Source of the DNA: an uncultured Prevotella sp. | Lineage (GTDB): Bacteria > Bacteroidota > Bacteroidia > Bacteroidales > Bacteroidaceae | DNA length: 36,408 bases | Reading direction: 5' to 3' | NCBI GenBank assembly: GCA_934254985.1 | Contig: CAKQMS010000031.1 | Span: 1-36,408 of the forward strand | In this document: positions 34,962-36,408 of the stretch, piece after piece | Layout: each line of letters begins with the position of its first letter | Numbering within the stretch: the stretch's first letter is position 1 | Notes under the pieces: generated by a model | Seen by the model: only the letters and a program-made list of their open reading frames with translations | The model's database searches: none | What the model was told of the DNA's origin: nothing | Translations under genes and position numbers: made by a program

Positions 34962-34992
34962 ATTGCTTTGCAACATAGACAGAATATCTTTG
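34962..34992 (+). promoter_or_regulatory. Promoter before the gene remnant
   Basis: ATTG (34962-34965), 19 bases, then TATCTTTG (34985-34992). A strong Shine-Dalgarno-like AAAGGAGG at about 35000-35008 follows, unusual in this phylum, with an ATG at 35013 that opens only seven codons (MITIYKM, then stop at 35034-35036). It seems to be the surviving control region of the destroyed gene that follows. Confidence 0.6.
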
Positions 34993-35042
34993 CAACGAAA
35001 AAAGGAGGACATAATGATAACAATATATAAGATGTAGAAAAG

Positions 35043-35206
35043 ATGAAGGTAATTTTTGTAGTTCAAGGGGAAGGTAGAGGACACTTGACCCAAGCAATGC
35101 CGAAACTCGTATTATGCCTGCAATAGAAAATGCTTACGACGACTACTATATCAAACAAAGCAATACCGCCTATCTATTGCCACACACAATGGCTAAATAT
35201 AGATAA
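35043..35206 (+). pseudogene. Remnant of a glycosyltransferase gene with internal deletion
   Basis: The first 19 codons (MKVIFVVQGEGRGHLTQAM) match the start of the Bacteroidota glycosyltransferase family that begins KVIFxVQGEGRGHLTQA (GT28/MurG-like). The frame then breaks and stops at 35126. A second frame, from 35102 to the stop at 35206, reads ETRIMPAIENAYDDYYIKQS and ends MAKYR, apparently a C-terminal piece of the same or another protein. The whole is far too short for a functional enzyme (over 300 residues expected). I read it as deletion decay. Little else is visible in 34873-35350. Confidence 0.65.
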
Positions 35207-35291
35207 AAGATAAAATAATCACATTTAGAGCAACGATATAATATCAATTTAATTAGTTTATGATTATGCATAGTAAAAATAATCTAAAGAA

Positions 35292-35323
35292 TTTGGATGT
35301 GTTGAGTGAATTGCTTATTTTTG
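35292..35323 (+). promoter_or_regulatory. Promoter of the Rpn-type gene
   Basis: TTTG at 35292-35295, 20 bases, then TATTTTTG at 35316-35323: a full consensus match 28 bases before the ATG at 35351, leaving a leader of about 20 bases. Confidence 0.8.
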
Positions 35324-35350
35324 CAAAAAGAATAACTTATCCGCATAGCT

Positions 35351-36304
35351 ATGGCACAATTCATAAACCCCTTTACCGACATAGGTTTCAAGCGAATCTT
35401 CGGTCAGGAGATATCTAAACCATTGTTGCTCGACTTCCTCAACAACTTGTTGGCAGGCGAGGAGCATATCGTGAACCTCAGTTTCCTCGACAAGGAGCAA
35501 CCTGCTCTGTATGAAGACGACCGCTCGCTAATATATGATATATATTGCGAGACCGATGAGGGTAAGAAGATTATTGTGGAGATGCAAAATAAGTCGCAAC
35601 CTTATTTCAAGAACCGCAGTATCTACTATGTCTCTGAAGCTATAGCCCGCCAAGGCGAAAGAGGATCGGGATGGAACTATGCCATAGATGCTGTGTATCT
35701 TGTTGCCTTCCTCAACTTCTGTCCTATGGACTTTAAACAAAAGTTCAGAACAGACGTAGTGTTGAAAGATAAGGAAACAAATGATGAGTTTTCTGACAAG
35801 ATACGCATGACATATATGCAGCTACCTTTGTTTAATAAGGAAGCTGATGAGTGTGAGAATGAATTTGAACGTTGGATTTTTGTATTGAAGAATATGGAAA
35901 CATTGACAAGACTACCTTGGGCTGCACAGAATGCAGTATTCAAGAAGCTGGAAGACATAGCCGATGTAGCTGCGCTTTCAAGACAAGAGCGCATGAAATA
36001 CGACGAGGGACTGAGAAAGTATCGCGATACTATCTCTGTGCTTCAGGGTGCACGCGAGGATGGATATGCTGAAGGTATGGCACAAGGTATTGAACAAGGT
36101 ATTGAACAAGGTATGGCACAAGGAATTGAACAAGGAATTGAACAAGGAATTGAACAAGGAATTGAACAAGGAATTGAACAAGGAATTGAACAAGGAATTG
36201 AACAAGGCGAGCAAAAAAAAGCATTGGCTATTGCTGAGAAAATGAAAGCTATGGGCCTTAGCTCAAAAGACATCTTAGAAGCAACAGGAATATCATTAGA
36301 TTAA
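35351..36304 (+). CDS. Rpn family PD-(D/E)XK nuclease / putative transposase
   Basis: The 317-residue protein matches the PDDEXK_2 (Rpn) family, nucleases that promote RecA-independent recombination and are often annotated as transposases. The family start FINPFTDIGFKRIFG is at residues 5-18; the nuclease core shows Asp63 in YDIYC and the E-x-Q form of the D/E-x-K motif at 77-79 (IVEMQNK). The middle (about 150-235) is helical, ending in KYRDTISVLQGAREDG. Residues 242-285 are a repeat of GMAQ and GIEQ, and the tail ends in MGLSSKDILEATGISLD, a short helical motif typical of this family. Multi-copy paralogs are common in Bacteroidota. Confidence 0.9.
   Translation: MAQFINPFTDIGFKRIFGQEISKPLLLDFLNNLLAGEEHIVNLSFLDKEQPALYEDDRSLIYDIYCETDEGKKIIVEMQNKSQPYFKNRSIYYVSEAIARQGERGSGWNYAIDAVYLVAFLNFCPMDFKQKFRTDVVLKDKETNDEFSDKIRMTYMQLPLFNKEADECENEFERWIFVLKNMETLTRLPWAAQNAVFKKLEDIADVAALSRQERMKYDEGLRKYRDTISVLQGAREDGYAEGMAQGIEQGIEQGMAQGIEQGIEQGIEQGIEQGIEQGIEQGIEQGEQKKALAIAEKMKAMGLSSKDILEATGISLD
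36074..36205 (+). repeat. 12-bp coding microsatellite in the Rpn-type gene
   Basis: Eleven 12-base units encode GMAQ, GIEQ x2, GMAQ, GIEQ x7. The last seven units are the same at the base level (GGAATTGAACAA), whereas the earlier ones use GGT for glycine, so the seven-unit block is the recent expansion. Loss or gain of units keeps the frame and only changes the length of a helical, Gln/Glu-rich stretch. Confidence 0.95.
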
Positions 36305-36331
36305 AATTTAGATAAAAAAACTTCCCTTCTC

Positions 36332-36408
36332 GAGAGTGTAAAATAAACTGTGTCAGGCTATAATAATAATAGTTTAACACAGTTTTTATAATATGGACAA
36401 TTTGGAAA
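36332..36408 (+). mobile_element. Possible left end of an insertion sequence (partial)
   Basis: After the Rpn-type gene the sequence GAGAGTGTAAAATAAACTGTGTCA resembles terminal repeats of IS256/mutator-type elements, and a 9-bp inverted pair AAACTGTGT (36345-36353) and ACACAGTTT (36377-36385) lies just inside. An ATG at 36393 then opens a frame (MDNLE) that runs off the window. The hairpin might instead be a weak terminator for the Rpn-type gene. The call rests on resemblance recalled from memory, so it is tentative. Confidence 0.3.

Noticed and set aside
35978..36273. Several minus-strand and alternate frames rich in repeated residues
   Set aside because: They are all readings of the 12-bp array inside the Rpn-type gene, which lacks stops in most frames.
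1..36408. tRNA, rRNA or riboswitch genes
   Set aside because: I saw no cloverleaf, rRNA or known riboswitch-like conserved sequence in the intergenic stretches; the long leaders before secDF and the 22185 lipoprotein gene show no clear fold beyond the repeat hairpins.

Overview
The window looks like chromosome of a Bacteroidota bacterium, most likely a gut or oral Prevotella relative (family Prevotellaceae). The grounds are promoters of the Bacteroidota type (TTTG, 19-20 bases, then TAnnTTTG) before several genes, little sign of Shine-Dalgarno sequences, a fused SecDF, an HU protein, lipoprotein and DUF families typical of this phylum, and plant-glycan enzymes. Species is an inference from gene content; nothing was searched.

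Layout. 1-1500: two degenerate intergenic direct repeats, then a membrane-embedded AraC-type regulator (-). 1700-7200: a minus-strand housekeeping operon metG-dsbD-cysteine desulfidase family gene, ending in a strong terminator. 7400-7800: a small membrane protein with a ribosomal L7/L12-like C-terminal domain. 7993-18838: eight co-directional, tightly packed genes encoding a PAS histidine kinase, a 7-TM degenerate histidine kinase, a membrane-anchored HEAT-like protein, a processive family 2 glycosyltransferase, a TPR plus outer-membrane barrel porin, two lipoproteins (DUF4838 and DUF1573) and a stand-alone response regulator. 18957-22185: a minus-strand pair, a large lipoprotein and a DUF5723-type outer-membrane protein, preceded by a 66-bp tandem repeat carrying promoter boxes. 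22620-28284: secDF, an EEP-family phosphodiesterase/nuclease, a rhomboid protease (all -) and HU (+). 28387-34736: minus-strand glycan catabolism, GH78 and GH27 enzymes and, as a separate unit, kduI with a KduD-like dehydrogenase. 34780-36408: a decayed stretch with a glycosyltransferase gene remnant, an Rpn-type nuclease/transposase with a 12-bp repeat array, and what may be the left end of an insertion sequence.

The most notable part is 7993-18838. Its order gives every piece of a synthase-dependent exopolysaccharide machine: inner-membrane polymerase with the D, DxD, ED and QxxRW motifs, a periplasmic TPR bridge joined to an outer-membrane barrel, and a glycosidase-like lipoprotein in the position held by PgaB or PelA in known systems. 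The polymerase has no PilZ domain, and in place of c-di-GMP control the operon encodes two histidine kinases, one with a broken ATP-binding lid and an altered H box, a receiver with no output domain, and a cytosolic HEAT scaffold. I infer a two-component-controlled polysaccharide secretion system that I do not recognise as a named one.
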